A program made the translations under genes and the position numbers. Positions 32,165 through 43,672 of a DNA stretch of 64,000 nt are shown here, piece after piece; positions within the stretch are counted from its first letter, which is position 1; every line of letters begins with the position of its first letter. Source of the stretch: Inonotus obliquus (Eukaryota; Basidiomycota; Agaricomycetes; Hymenochaetales; Hymenochaetaceae); the NCBI GenBank assembly GCA_032164295.1, contig JAJHTX010000006.1, forward strand, positions 124,001 through 188,000, in the 5' to 3' direction. The notes under the pieces were generated by a model that was not told the DNA's origin, did not search any database, and saw nothing but the letters and a program-made list of their open reading frames with translations.

Positions 32165-33738
32165 ATGTCTGATCCCACTCCTCCACCATTGGACCTTGAC
32201 GGTACTGTACGTGTGGCCGCTCTGCACCTCAGCATGGAGCCATACTAATCGTTATTTAGTATGGGTGCTTGTTCCTCGTCTCGATGTACGTCTTTGCCTT
32301 TCCGTTGTTCTAATAAACAATCTAACATGTTTGCACAGTTTCTCCACTGCGTGAGTCCTGATGTTTGACCGTTACCTAGAGTTCTCGCACTCATTCGATT
32401 CCAGATTATGGGCTGTCAGTTGCCTCCAGCTATGGTTCTATATAGAGGTATGACCCTTTGCATATTCTGAGGTGGAATATGGCTGAAACGCCTGTTAGAA
32501 ATACCTGGATACAGACAAATTATGGCTCAAATTATACACCATTCTACTATGGGTTCTAAGCACCATATACCTTATACTCGTCTTAAAATTCCTCTATATA
32601 TACTTTATCAGAGAGTTTGGGAACACTGCGTACTTGGATAACCTTCCCAAGTGGGTTTTGCTCTATTCTTAACAGCAAGAGCTCGTTAGCTGACTATCGG
32701 ATTCTCGTCGGGAAACAATATAGGGACATTTATGACTCTGCTCCTTTCTCACCTGCGATTGCTGCTATGGTGCAGGCCATGTTCGTTATGCGCGCATGGA
32801 ACTGTAAGCTGTTCTTAATGATCCAGTTTCTTAAGTTCCAAGTCGTCTGACGAACTATTTACAGTGAGTAACGGCAATTACTACCTAACTGGGTTCCTCG
32901 CCTTCACAGTACTCGCCCAACTAATCGTCACAGTCGTCTTCCTCCACAAGCTACGCGACTTTGAACACCTCGACCAACTCCTAACAGTCGTCGACTACGA
33001 GCGCGCCATGAACATCATCGTCCTCTTCACCGACACCGTCATCGCCGTCGCCCTAATCTGGCTTCTCTGGAAACGGCGCTCCGGATTCAAAAAGACTGAA
33101 AGCCTGATCAAGAAACTCGTCATGTTCTCGATCGGTACGGGGTTGATCACTGGGATTTGTGCGATTATTGCGTTTGTCTCTGCACAAGTCGCCCCGCAAA
33201 CGTTCATCTACCTTCTTATCAATTTCTGCATGGCCAAACGTGAGTTACTCATCTCCTATCCCAGCCGAAGCCGAAGTTGACAATGACATATTGTAAATGA
33301 CAGTATACTACAACTGTATGCTGGCCTCGCTGAATGCCCGATCCGCCCTTCGCGGAAATATGAACAGCACAGCGGGGGGTTTGAGCATCCATTTGGACGA
33401 CCTCGCATCATCGACGAATTACCGGTCTGATGGTTCAGCCGGATCCGCCACGCTTTCAAGCAACTCATACAGAGTACGTCTTCCATTCCTCAGTGCTCGA
33501 TATCCCCTTTCACTCATTCCGAATGATTCAATGAATGGATATCAGACGTATAAACCCAAGCCCATCGAATGTAGAGTAGACATCGACGTCAACTCAGGGG
33601 GAAGTTACAGAGACGTACGTGTCCCTATTAATATTATCATATTCCCAGACTCAAAGCTTTCTCTAATAGCTCAACCACGAGACATCTACGGGCGACCTGC
33701 AAAAAGCAAGGGGCATAGACAACTCTTCAGCTGTGTAA
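32165..33738 (+). CDS. seven-helix membrane protein, DUF6534 family, copy 2
   Basis: Starts MSDPTPPPLDLDGT. Exons follow the family pattern: YGCLFLVS, the 12-nt microexon at 32339-32350 (giving IFSTA with its neighbours), LWAVSCLQLWFYIE, a helix exon ending RAW, then SNGNYYLTGFLAFTVLAQ, RAMNIIVLFTDTVIAVALIW, RRSGFKKTESLIKKLVMF, IGTGLITGICAIIAFVSAQ, TFIYLLINFCMAK and YNCMLASLNARSALRG. The tail has KPIECRVDIDVNSGG and a last exon LNHETSTGDL..IDNSSAV ending at 33738. All seven helices are retained with no break. Function unknown; close paralogs flank it. Confidence 0.82.
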
Positions 33739-34282
33739 ATGGATGTCTCGGCCCACGGCCGCCTTCACATGGCCTTGTTTATGTTTGTATGGCATATGAT
33801 CCCTTCTCAGTGTACTCTCTTTTGGAGGTCCAGTTATTTATAGACTGGGTATTATCGGACTTGGCAATTTTCGTGTTTGTTGTTTGTTTGAAAGTGTATT
33901 ACATAATCCGTGAATGTTATTTGATTTCCGTCCGTCAAGTTAGATCTTACCGTTGGTGATTTCAGAGCAGGGTCGCTTGAATGTTCCCTGATTTACAGCC
34001 ATCGGGTAGACGAGAACGTATGGACAAGATCCAGTGACGTCGCGAAATCGTGATATCCGAGTTTTGTCACTCTCACGAAATGAAAATTGTGGGAGGTAAT
34101 AATTGCCGACGAGAAAGAAGATGGGTATAATGTACAACCAAAGATGATAGCATCTCAAGTGCGATAGATGGTACAGTCTACTCCAAAAGAACGACAACCA
34201 GCACATTTGGGTCACCGTACGAGGGGAACCGACTAAATTACGAAGATACTAATGAATAGTGATGAATAGGGCGAATTTGAAA
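33739..34282. other. convergent 3' region between DUF6534 copy 2 and bleomycin hydrolase
   Basis: About 540 nt, both 3' flanks. No gene seen. Confidence 0.4.
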
Positions 34283-36050
34283 TTACGCCAGAGACCCCTG
34301 GAAGAGCATTAGGATCCAGACAAATCAAAGCGAGACAATGTTGAATAAATCTCACCATAGGATCCCACGGTGGTAACACCACCTTCTCCTCGGACTCGTA
34401 AACTCTTACAAGTTCCCTAGGCGCAAGTGCCTTCGGGACGACCACTTGATAAACGAACTCATCAAACCACTTATCCGACATCACGAAGTACCCCTTATCG
34501 CCTCTGTCAGACCCCCAAGAGTTCTCTACACGATAACGCGTTGCGTCGCCAGTCACAGGATCGATATGCGCTCCCGTGATGACCATGGCATGTGTCATTG
34601 CCGATTCATTCGTCTGTAGTCGTTCCGCTTTGGTCATACCAAGAGTGATGTTGAATGCATTTTCGAGGCCTGGAGTGTGCAACGCGGTGTCCATGATGCC
34701 GAGACGACTGTCGGAGAATTGGTTGACATCGCATCCAAAGAACACGGGCTGCCCGGCCTTGAGCATCTTTACGACCGTCGCTTTAAGATCACTGATCTCG
34801 GTGTTCACGTCTATCGGAAACAGTTATTGTCGTTATAATAATAGAACGGAGGGATAGCGCTCACATAGAACTTCACGGCCGCCCACGATGTTACCCAGCC
34901 TATCGACCGTGTACAGTTTTCTATATTCGTTACGAGGGTCATTGATGATCGAGAAGCATTCCGTTGGCTGAACAGACCAGTGAGAAGAGTTGGCGAGAAT
35001 ATCATCGGTGATAACATACCGGGTACTGCTTTGAACTGAAAGCCTTGTAGAATTCAAGAGGAGTGCCTGTCCATGCTTTCGGTTTCCCATCCTTGTCGTA
35101 GTAGTCCCACGTGAAACGTGCGTCGGGTAGAGGAGGGACGCCCAACGTTCCAGTCATTATATTCCAAATCTCCTTCATGAGTTCTTCCTTCTTCGCCCTG
35201 ACTATTTTCACCAGAACCTCCTCACCAACAGACGTCCGCAGCGAGGCACTCAATCGCCGTAACACCAAAGCGTGTTCTCGTAACTTGAGCTTGAGAAGCT
35301 TGTTCATGTTACTGGAAGCAGAAGAAGAGTGCGACTCGGGGTATATCGCTTGTGGGACGACACCGTACGTCTGAGGGTAGATCAGTGCGCCTCCTGGCAT
35401 TCCTCGAAATGCATTGCACTTGCCTCCAGTAAGTTAACGGCCATGTCCCATTGTCCGCCATCCGAGATAAGGTCGTCAGACAGAAAATTGACGACTCGAT
35501 CATCCAGTGGAAGATCCGCAATCTGGATAGATTGCTCAAGGTACCAGTTGCACTTGTTCAGCTTATCCCAGAAGAAAAGGTAAGACTAAACACATCGCAT
35601 CAGTACCCCTTTCTATTTCGTTCAGACGATAGTGCTCACCTGAGAGAGCTGGAACTCCTTCAAGCCGAGTTTCTGCATTATGGAATGGCGTAGTACATTA
35701 GTCGTCGCGAATAGCCAGCATCGTCCGCTCGATTTCTGATCGGTGATGGGCCCCGCCTTGAACTTAAGCTGTAGGTTGAAAATGTGCGCGTCCGTTACGT
35801 ATGCATTCCGTGAGATGAGCGCTGTCTTGAAGTCCGTATCGACTAGAATGGTGCGCGCAAGCTGGACTTTGAGGTCGTTCGCCGCCTCACTCTCCCATAC
35901 TTGAACATTCTTCAGAGAGATGGACCCATCTTGCGATATGGGATGTGCCAACACTGGTTCGACAGCACTGTGTGCAATGAACTGCTTCTCGGAGATGGAC
36001 TTGCACCGTGCTGCGTCCTCGCTGCTTACTTGCGACTGAGAGTTGCCCAT
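34283..36050 (-). CDS. BLH1: bleomycin hydrolase-type cysteine aminopeptidase (peptidase C1B)
   Basis: Six exons on the minus strand: 35640-36050, 35424-35585, 35020-35370, 34865-34967, 34356-34810 and 34283-34297; 498 residues. Catalytic Cys in SSGRCWLFATTNVLR, catalytic His in SAMTHAMVITGAHID, catalytic Asn in YRVENSWGS. SYLFFWDKLNK and SDGGQWDMAVNLLE are typical. The last exon has only 15 nt and encodes GSLA plus stop, giving the conserved WDPMG-x-LA carboxyl end that in yeast is trimmed and enters the active site. The second intron (35371-35423) starts with GC rather than GT (GAG/GCAAGT). The N-terminus MGNSQSQ could be myristoylated. It is expected to form a hexameric cytosolic thiol aminopeptidase that also hydrolyses homocysteine thiolactone. 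Confidence 0.92.
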
Positions 36051-37521
36051 GATAATTCAGAGAAGGGCGCGAGTGGTCTCCCTTAGGCTGTGCCAAAGCA
36101 GGATAGGATATCAAGGCAACAGATAAGCCATAATTGTCATCCTCTGATTGGCTGCCGCTTACAGAAATGAGAGTGTCCCCTTTCTGTGTTCAAGCGCATT
36201 CCGGGCGATATTCACAGTTGCCGGCTTCGTCTCTTGCGAAAATTCGACTGCCATGGCATAGATCGAGAACTGGGCGTTGACAATGACTGCCAGTTTGAAG
36301 ATTTGAACAAGGAAGGAAAACCCATGACCAAGACTGCGTAATCACAGCATTACCTAATTCATCCTGCGCCCAAAGTTTTTTGCATGGTCATACCAGAAGA
36401 GCGTCAACCAACACGACTACCTGTGGACTGGTGCGTCGCCCATTCACATGATGAAACGCTCAGCTCACTCGACTGCCGCCTTGGAAGCTGGATAATCATC
36501 CCGGGAGAGTGGTAGTCTTGGGAAGACAGCATGATCGTGATTCGTGAGTTGGTAAACTCAAACTGAAGAATTGTCTTTACTGATTCTTCTCGTTCAAGAA
36601 CTCCGTAACGGATCAGCATATATAGTAGATACATACTGATATAGATCCGAGTAGCCAAGAGGCGTGATCAGAAGAGTGGAGACTTTGACTGGTACCATCT
36701 CTTTCATTTCGTACTAAACAGTACCAAGAATAATTATGAAAAGACCTAGCGAAAGGAGCCCCGAACGCATCGGTGTGTTCGATTTCTAGTGATGGCCACT
36801 GTCTACGCCACCTGGAGCTTAGAGCTGCGCTTAGTCCAATTGCAGAATTGGGCTTGGCTTTCTGAAACGCATGTACATGAGCGTCAGTCGACACGATACA
36901 CCTTCACCAATGCGATTTTCGTGTCGAAATGGACCTAGAAACTACAGTCTGGTCATTGGATGCTTCTTCTATGTCGTTTGGTTCCGGAATTTCAACAGAA
37001 TCAACCATTTCCGACTCGGCGCTAAGGTATTATTAGACTCAGACACGTTTATATAACGAGAAGGCAAGGCAGAGATCTTCGGAAACCGAACTAAGGATAT
37101 AGCAAGCGAGAAAAAGGGTGGAGAGAATACTCGGTCTATGATTCGGGAATCTGACGGCAGCGGATAGTCATAGTCCGATCGTATATTGAAGCCTGTGCGC
37201 CTCATGGGATAAATTTTGCAAACTGCTGCAGGCTTCACGAGACGAATCATTTGGTTGGCTCCCGTGATCATCCATTTTGCTCTAGTAAGCCTTCGATTGA
37301 TCTGAAACTGATTTCTCACTTCTGACGACCACGGACTTGTCGGAAGGGCATAGCAGCCGAAGCTACATATGTGGGAGACGGTTATTCTTGTCATTCCGAC
37401 CGAATTGCATTCGAGTTCTCCGTGGTATACGTATATATCATATCCCCCACTTCCTTCCAGCCTCTCCCTTGTCTCGCTTCTTCCACATCCCAACTCCGAC
37501 AACCACCACGCTGAACTCTCA
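36051..37521. other. divergent upstream region between bleomycin hydrolase and DUF6534 copy 3
   Basis: About 1.5 kb. Open frames are short and lack features; nothing recognised. The right part resembles weakly the region upstream of DUF6534 copy 2 (shared TTCGATTGATCTGA word near 37290 and 31970). Confidence 0.35.
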
Positions 37522-39088
37522 TGGGTGAATTGGACGATACTGTGAGTCATTTGCTTCCTTTACTTTTGAGTTGATACTTGGCAAGCTAATATTCCGCTCA
37601 GTATGGATGCCTGTTTTTGACTGTGATGTACGTGCTTTAGTAACGGTCACTCTGCGCATGTAACTGACTTTTTCGGCAATTAGCTTTTCCTCGGCGTAAG
37701 CATCGAAAAATCGATTTCGCGCTTGGCAATAGTATTCACTGTAGTCGTAGTCTGTGGGCAATCAGCTGCTTGCAACTATGGTTCTACGTTGAGGTGCGAG
37801 TTGGCAAATCAAATGCAACGACTCTCCATTAAAACAAGATATAACAGAAATACTTCCGCACGGACAAACTCTGGCTCAAAATCTACGTCGTGCTTCTATG
37901 GATACTTGATACAGTATATCTCATCATGGTCCTAAAGTTCATGTACACCTACTTCGTTACGGAGTTCGGGAATAAAGACTTCTTGGATAATCTGCCAGTG
38001 TAAGATTCAATGTTTCAGGACCGGAGCGTCAAGCCAATGGCCTAACGTTTTATAGGGACATCTACAAATCTGCAGCGTTTTCGCCAATAATCGCATCTAT
38101 GGTACAGTCGCTATTTGTGATGCGCGCATGGAACCGTGAGCATTTATCCCTATCATGCGTTAATCTCCTAACTTATTCCTACGTCACCCAAGTGAGCAAC
38201 AGTAACTACTTCTTAACTGGTGGTCTTGCCTTTCTTGTACTGGCCCAGTTCCTCGTCACCGTAATCTACATCGCAAAGACGAGGAAGTTCGAACATCTGG
38301 AGCAACTTGTGGCAATCGTGGAGTATGAGCGTGCTATGAATATTATCACGTTCATAGCTGATACCACGATTGCGCTCGTGCTGATGTATCTTCTGTGGAG
38401 CCGACGGTCGGGTTTCAAGAGGACGGAGGGACTCATTAAGCGGCTCGTCGCGTTTACAATCGGAACCGGCTTTGTCGTGGGTCTCGCGGTCATTCTGGCA
38501 TTCATTTTGTCCGAGGTCCGCCCCCAATCTATGGCTTACATATTGATCGACTTCTGCACTGCAAAATGTGGGTTAACTCCCTTCAGGAAGAGCAATGCGA
38601 GCCGTATGCTAACTCGCTTTAATCTTACCAGTGTATTACAACTGCATGCTTGCCTCTTTGAATGCACGTTCTGCACTTCGCGAGGGCACACGCAGCACAG
38701 CAGCAGGGATAAGTTTCCAACTCAACCACCTCGATGATCTTTCTTCTGCAAGCACCGTTGCAAATGCTCGGACACGCGTCACTCCCTTAGCCTCCGTTGC
38801 AGCCTCCCAGTCGCGAAGGGTATGCTTCACGTGTGACCGCATTTCTTTCGTTGCTGATGAAATTCGACTTTCAGGACTACAATACAGGGGGCATTGAGTG
38901 CAGAGTTGACATAGACATAAACTCTGAATCTGACACGAAGCAGGTGGGATGAACTAACTTTTGTTTGCATGTTTAAGACTGAGCCGATAGCTGATAATCT
39001 TCCTGCCTTTCCCTAGCATGACAGAGATGGTTCCACGTCAGTTTTCCAAGAGACGACCGACAAAGTTGAAGTCGATTCTGTTGTATGA
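37522..39088 (+). CDS. seven-helix membrane protein, DUF6534 family, copy 3
   Basis: About 345 residues. MGELDDT, YGCLFLTV, microexon 37684-37695 (12 nt), LWAISCLQLWFYVE, KYFRTDKLWLKIYVVLLWI, FVTEFGNKDFLDNLPV, DIYKSAAFSPIIASMVQ..RAWN, SNSNYFLTGGLAFLVLAQ, RAMNIITFIADTTIALVLMY, RRSGFKRTEGLIKRLVAF, IGTGFVVGLAVILAFILSE and YNCMLASLNARSALREG. The cytosolic tail has GGIECRVDIDINSES and ends KVEVDSVV (stop 39088). The exon structure is the same as in the other three copies. Intact on inspection. Confidence 0.84.
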
Positions 39089-40771
39089 ATGAAGACGAGT
39101 TCTCCGTTACCACGAGGACATAATGCCAGAATGGATGTATGAAGACCATTGATTACTTTTCTATCTCGGTTTATTCTGTATGGCTAGCCTTGTATAACAT
39201 ATGATGTTCTCCTTGAATAGATGATCTGATTGCAAATTGATTAGGTGAAATTTTCTGGGTCATTTCCAAAGGTCCGTAAGGAATGTGGTATTTTTTGTGA
39301 TATTATGTAAGAGCGGATCACGTCTCCGAGTTGTTTTGCGACGCGACGTTGGCTCTTGCTTTTAACCACCCACCACAAGAAGGGGCATGATGATTTATCA
39401 AGACCGCAAAAGGCACGAAGAGCGCAAGAAAGCCATGAGATGTTCTGTGCTTAAACTCCATCGTTTTCCAATCATCAACTCCTGAGTCCGTGCTACGCCT
39501 TCTTCATCGAGAACATCACGAACCATCGACTGCGCATCTTTTACGCGCGAACTATCATTCTCCTCATCAGGTACTCAATGTTCAGCAAAGCACTCTGCAA
39601 GATCTGATCTCCTGTTCGGATGTGCTGTGATGAGGAGCACCAAGACGGGTTGTAATGTATCATTACCAGCACCAATCACAGAGTAGTATCAGTGACGATG
39701 ATGTCGTAAAGGACCGAGGGCAACACAGTCGGGAACATAAGCTCCTTGCGTTGTCCTCTGCTTACGCGTAATGTGTGAACTGACGGATTCCTGGTAAGAG
39801 TGAGTTCTTCCGCCTCTTGCATGTTGTCTGAAACTGAGAACCCCACAGAATTTGATGATATGTAGTCTCTTCCCGAAACTCTAATTAGTGCACGCCGTCG
39901 AATCCGTGGCATGTTCCAACATGTCCCTCCCCACAAAGGTGACCTGCTACGTGTTGAGGTTATCTACTGGACTCTAATGAAGACGCTTAAGAATACTGTG
40001 AGTTAATGTGAGGACCTTGTGAGGACGGTCAACTCAGTGGCTGATCCCCAACACCCTTTCCAGATCTGAAGTTGAATCTTATGGTTGGAGCAGCTCTGAT
40101 GAGAAGCCTTGCCGCTGGCTTCCCATCCGTATGGTCACCCAGTAGGATTCCTCCGTCAGGAATAGACATAGCTTAGGCTCCCTATTGGCATGAGCATCCA
40201 TCATACTCATATATGCTATCGCTGCTCTGATCTCACAACATCGCTTGAAGAGCATGCACCAAGTCGAGCTGTGCCCACTGACTCGTATGTATCGCCCTTT
40301 TACCCGCAGGATTCTCGACCCATTATCCCATGAGTGTGGAATCTGTTCTCCGTTTGTCTGTCTTCCTGTTGTTCCAAAACAGATATGTATGTAAACCTGG
40401 TCGTGCCCCATGTCTGAAGTTTAGGCTGCCGACTCGGACTAATGGGGACGTGCTTCGGTGGTGACCAAGGCAGCCTGATAGAATACCGACTAGTGTAAAG
40501 ATAGCAACAGTTCCTTTCTTTTATATTTCCACCTTCCGTCATTTCCGGATGGGTACATGTTTCCATCAAGTGGGTTGGTTCCTTTCCATTTGAAACTTCC
40601 GTCATCATCGTGCTGATGAAATTTGCAACCCCCGAGAATCACGAGGTCTGACGTATAAGTATAAGTGTGTGGGTGCAGTATTGGGTCAGTTTGAAGCATA
40701 GGCGAAGTGATACAACCTTCCCTTTTACCTCGGTTCTGCGCGTGGTCGCTTCAACTCCCCTCCCGGCCGAC
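39089..40771. other. intergenic region between DUF6534 copies 3 and 4
   Basis: About 1.7 kb between two tandem paralogs. No conserved frame; the remaining short frames look random. The last 100 nt are the promoter of copy 4. Confidence 0.4.
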
Positions 40772-42320
40772 ATGTCCCAATTGGACGACACTGTAAGTCC
40801 TTGGATTCCATACAGTCTGTTTATTGGGCTGATATTTTGTCAGTATGGATGCTTGTTTCTCATCGTAATGTGCGTTCTTCTGGTATTGTCATGACCACCG
40901 GTTATTTTGACCAACGCAATGCAGCTTTAATACAGCGTAGGCTCTGAAACCTTCGTCACTGTCTTTACAGATGCTAAATGCAATTCTAGTCTGTGGGCAG
41001 TCAGCTGTATTCAGTTATGGTTCTACATCGAGGTGAGACCTAGCATATCAAGTCGAATGAGCCTTCCTTCAAGAAGGATGTGACAGAAATACTACAACAC
41101 GGACAAACTCTGGCTCAAGAGTTTTGTCGTGCTTCTATGGATACTCAATACTGTTTATCTCGTATTGGCGTTCAAATTCTTATACGTCTATTTCGTTAAA
41201 GAATTCGGGAACACTGATTTCTTGAACAATCTGCCCAAGTGAGCACAAATTCATCAGTCTAAACATCAAAATGATGACCGCCCTGCTCCAACAGAGACAT
41301 CTACCACTCTGCACCATTTTCGCCTGTTATATGTGCGATGGTGCAGTTATTTTTTGTAGTACGTGCCTGGAACTGTTCGTAATGTTTCCATTTTAATCTC
41401 GCTCGAACTTTACCTTAACTGTATCTTCACGCAGTGAGCAACCAAAATTACATCCTGGCTGGCGTTCTTGCCCTCTCCGTGCTGTCCCAGTTTACAGTTG
41501 GTGTTATTTACATCGTGAAATTGGGGTCCGTGGAAACTCTTGATGAATCGAAATCTCTCATCGCCTACGAGAGTGCGATGAACGTGATCATATTCGTAAC
41601 GGACACTGCGATCGCTCTCGTGCTTATCTATTTACTACGGAGGCGACGTTCCTCATTCAAGAAAACGGAGAACATTATCAAGCGTCTGGTTGCGTTCGCA
41701 ATTGGAACAGGCTTGATAGTGGGTATCATGATGATCGTTGCATTCGTTTTCGCTCTGGCTCGTCCGGATACATTGGTCTATATAACGCTAGACTACTGCC
41801 TGGCGAAAAGTGAGCTTCATGTCGTCCGTTGAGAAACTGTCGGAGTAAACTGACGAGCTCATGCTTTTGCTCCAGTGTATTATAATTGCATGCTTGCATC
41901 ACTCAATGCACGATCCGGTCTCCTTAGGCGATTGAATGGTGCCACAGCAGGAATGAGTATCCATTTGGATGATATAGTAACAGATACGACGGGTGCAGAA
42001 AGCCGGACACGCGCCGCTCCTGTTTTACCCCCTACTGTGACCTCCAATTCGCATAGGGTATGTCTCACTCATCTATCATAGCATCCGAATAATAACAATG
42101 TTGAACACAATAGGATCATCTCTCGGGTGCAATCGAATGCAGAGTTGATATAGAAGTCAGTTCGGACTCTTCAACGAGGAAGGTATGAATCGTGTTTATA
42201 TAAAATGCTAATCCCCGACTTGCAAATAACGTCCGAGTCTATCTAATATTTTCCCAGTGTGACAGTGTCAGATTCGAGTCAGATTTCCACCAGGACGACA
42301 AAGTCGGTTCCATGGTGTGA
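40772..42320 (+). CDS. seven-helix membrane protein, DUF6534 family, copy 4
   Basis: Starts MSQLDDT. YGCLFLIV, microexon 40925-40936 (12 nt, joins as IFNTA), LWAVSCIQLWFYIE, KYYNTDKLWLKSFVVLLWI, FVKEFGNTDFLNNLPK, DIYHSAPFSPVICAMVQ, SNQNYILAGVLALSVLSQ, SAMNVIIFVTDTAIALVLIY, RRSSFKKTENIIKRLVAF, IGTGLIVGIMMIVAFVFAL, YNCMLASLNARSGLLR. The tail has GAIECRVDIEVSS and the last exon ends QDDKVGSMV at 42320. Most diverged of the four copies in the loop after helix five (SVETLDESKSLIAYES). Tandem with copy 3 in the same orientation. Confidence 0.84.
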
Positions 42321-43672
42321 GATTCAAGTTCATGATGGTGACTATCATGCCTGCGGGCTGCGGCCTGCGGGCCTCGTGTCTCGTGTCTCCAACTATGTAC
42401 AATACGTAAAGCATTCGTTTTATCAGTAGACTGTTATCGAGTATCCATATCCTATCTCCGTCATGGACCTATCCCACATTTGTTTCGTAGCCATATTGAT
42501 TCATTATACTCATTTCTTGGTTCAGAAAGCCGAATCGCCGATGTGATTATTATTATTCACTTTGAAGGGTGGGAAAAGTTAACGATATGTGTATATTGAC
42601 AATCCCGAAAAGTTGACACCAGTGCCGCGACTCCAAGTTTATTCTCTACCCATATCCACGATTCCACATACACATGGAGCCTCCTTCGACCGAATCAATC
42701 TCGATGCACTCAAGATAAAGATAGCAAAGATATGATTATATAGAGTCAGGACCCCAACCATCCCATGGCCATGGGCCATCTACGTCAATGTCAACACCTA
42801 CATAGATTAATCACCAGCAAGGAGGTAGACTTCAAGTTCATAAGTTGTTGGTCCCGAAGGCGAAGGAGATAAGTACGGATCCCACATATTCAATATTCAC
42901 ATTCTTAGCGACCGTATGTATGTATGTATAATGGCCTATGAGTAGTCGAGGGAGGTACTGCGCATGCTATTAATGGGACGGGGATGGGACGCGGGGCTAT
43001 ACGTGTGGACAGATGTAAGTTAAGAAAAGAATAGTTCAGGGCCAGGGTCGATTAGTAGTTGTAGCTGTAGCTGGCACATAGGATGGGGTGACGGACCGAA
43101 CGAAGCTTTCCCGTTCAGCAAGTCTATGCATAGGTGCGGTAGCTGTAAATGCGGGTGCAGACAGAATTCCGAGAGCAAGAAGAGCAAGATAAACCTTTAA
43201 ATACCTTCAACATTATAACGTACATTTTCCTTATCTTCAAACAGCTTCCAGCATCCAACGCGCAGAAAAATACAACACAAGGTTTATCACCATGACTATA
43301 ATTGAACAACTGCATATTACATATAAAAGACAGTACTTGTTTGGACTACTTCTTTTCCTCAAAAGCCGCCACTTACTCAACACGAGCGCGAGCATGCGTT
43401 TGGAAAAGCAAATTGTCCCAATTGCTCCTCCTCCATCATACAGAGAATAATGTACAAAGCCCATCCCATCAAAGGAGGCAGGCAAAGAGGCAACTGAGGA
43501 AGAACGATGCGATGCGTGCATGCGCGCGTGCGCTTCTAACAACGTGAATTGGTTTCGTCGAAAAGAGAGAAAAGGGGAAGGAAGCGTCCGAGTTTCTATA
43601 TGTTTGGATTGTCAGACGTCTCCCCAGCCGAAGAGCGAAGTTAAGAATAATCCATGGCATACTATGCTGTGT
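42321..43672. other. convergent region between DUF6534 copy 4 and PEP carboxykinase
   Basis: About 1.35 kb, mostly 3' flanks. Contains (GTAT)n near 42914-42930 and a G-rich direct repeat CTGCGGGCTGCGGCCTGCGGG near 42352-42372. No gene seen. Confidence 0.4.

Noticed and set aside
36969..37550. 193-codon minus-strand frame upstream of DUF6534 copy 3
   Set aside because: Overlaps the promoter and first exon of the DUF6534 gene; no domain, no homologous frame at the other copies.
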